Part shown: in pieces, positions 8,632 through 8,872 of the stretch
Layout: each line of letters begins with the position of its first letter
How positions within the stretch are numbered: position 1 is the first letter of the stretch
Assembly: GCA_002172545.1 (NCBI GenBank)
Contig: NHFJ01000020.1
Span: 9,210 to 18,081 of the forward strand
Length of the DNA: 8,872 bases
Origin: Fidelibacterota bacterium TMED108
GTDB lineage: Bacteria > Fidelibacterota > Marinisomatia > Marinisomatales > TCS55
Direction: 5' to 3'
Notes under the pieces: model-generated
What the model was told of the DNA's origin: nothing
Databases searched by the model: none
The model's input: the letters and a program-made list of their open reading frames with translations, nothing else
Made by a program: the position numbers and the translations under genes

Positions 8632-8872
8632 AGTTTTTCCTCTAATACTTTTTTAACATTGTTTACGTTAACTCTTTGTGAGATATTATTATCTTCCCAA
8701 ATATTTATAGAAGCCAAGCCTTGTTGAATAAACATATCCAATCCACTTACTATTTTAGCTCCAGCTTTTTTTGCATGCTTTAAAAATGCGGTTTTATAAG
8801 GATTATAGATTGTATCTACTACAACCTGTTTTGAAGAAATAGTACCCTTATAAATTGGTTTATTCTCTAGAT
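8625..8872 (-). CDS. aroE: Shikimate dehydrogenase AroE, C-terminal part only (window edge)
   Basis: Reading the minus strand from 8870 gives 81 codons to a TAA at 8625-8627. AroE reduces 3-dehydroshikimate to shikimate with NADPH, step 4 of the pathway. The visible piece is the C-terminal third of the protein. DTIYNPYKTAFLKHAKKAG (residues 19-37 of the fragment) matches the family's D.vYnP..T.lL..A...G stretch. It is followed by SGLDMFIQQGLASINIW (42-58), matching the G..Ml..Q....f..W stretch whose glutamine contacts shikimate in known structures. Y22 and Q50 correspond to the conserved tyrosine and glutamine. The frame ends 7 nt inside aroC, with TAA in the +1 frame of the aroC ATG. The N-terminal substrate domain and NADP-binding P-loop lie off the right edge, so cofactor preference and start cannot be judged. 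Quinate/shikimate dehydrogenase (YdiB-like) is possible in principle, but the biosynthetic operon favours AroE. Confidence 0.9.
   Translation of the reverse strand, partial: LENKPIYKGTISSKQVVVDTIYNPYKTAFLKHAKKAGAKIVSGLDMFIQQGLASINIWEDNNISQRVNVNNVKKVLEEKLC
8639..8642 (-). promoter_or_regulatory. Ribosome binding site of aroC (GAGG)
   Basis: On the minus strand GAGG lies 7 nt before the aroC ATG, inside the last codons of aroE. It is the clearest Shine-Dalgarno in the aro operon and fixes the aroC start at 8631. Confidence 0.6.

Noticed and set aside
8252..8633. Plus-strand open frames antisense to the 5' part of aroC
   Set aside because: They overlap the strongly conserved catalytic region of chorismate synthase and are mutually overlapping shadow frames.

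Overview
The window is a gene-dense, AT-rich (roughly one third G+C by eye) bacterial chromosome segment made entirely of core amino-acid and pyrimidine metabolism genes. No RNA genes, mobile elements, CRISPR arrays or long non-coding stretches are visible; the only real intergenic gap is 36 nt. I searched both strands for an undescribed system and do not see one. The points worth a second look concern gene neighbourhood, gene-junction architecture and the ancestry of one enzyme.

Left half, plus strand (1-5489): the 3' part of carA (its start lies off the left edge), then complete carB, together glutamine-dependent carbamoyl-phosphate synthase, then a complete ornithine aminotransferase gene (rocD/OAT type). 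carA and carB are in the same reading frame and separated only by TAA-AAA; carB starts with TTG. CarB supplies carbamoyl phosphate for arginine and pyrimidines, and its C-terminal half keeps the residues that bind ornithine and a pyrimidine nucleotide in E. coli CarB. The gene after it encodes an enzyme that makes or consumes ornithine, so the cluster makes sense around the ornithine/carbamoyl-phosphate node.

Right half, minus strand (8872 down to 5486): a shikimate-pathway operon read as aroE (3' part only) - aroC - aroK - aroB - aroQ. Every junction overlaps (7, 4, 4 and 11 nt), which implies tight translational coupling. AroB, AroQ, AroE and AroK perform steps 2 to 5 of the pathway and AroC the last step to chorismate; DAHP synthase and EPSP synthase (AroA) are not in the window. 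The two operons converge and their last genes overlap by 4 nt at the stop codons (5486-5489).

Organism: the proteins are bacterial. The long-form AroC with an RGGRM segment, together with the aroE-aroC-aroK-aroB-aroQ order (which I recall from Thermotoga, where aroK and aroB are fused), argues against a typical proteobacterium or Bacteroidota. The low G+C and extreme compaction would fit a streamlined, possibly marine, uncultured lineage (for example Marinimicrobia/SAR406), but that placement is a weak inference.
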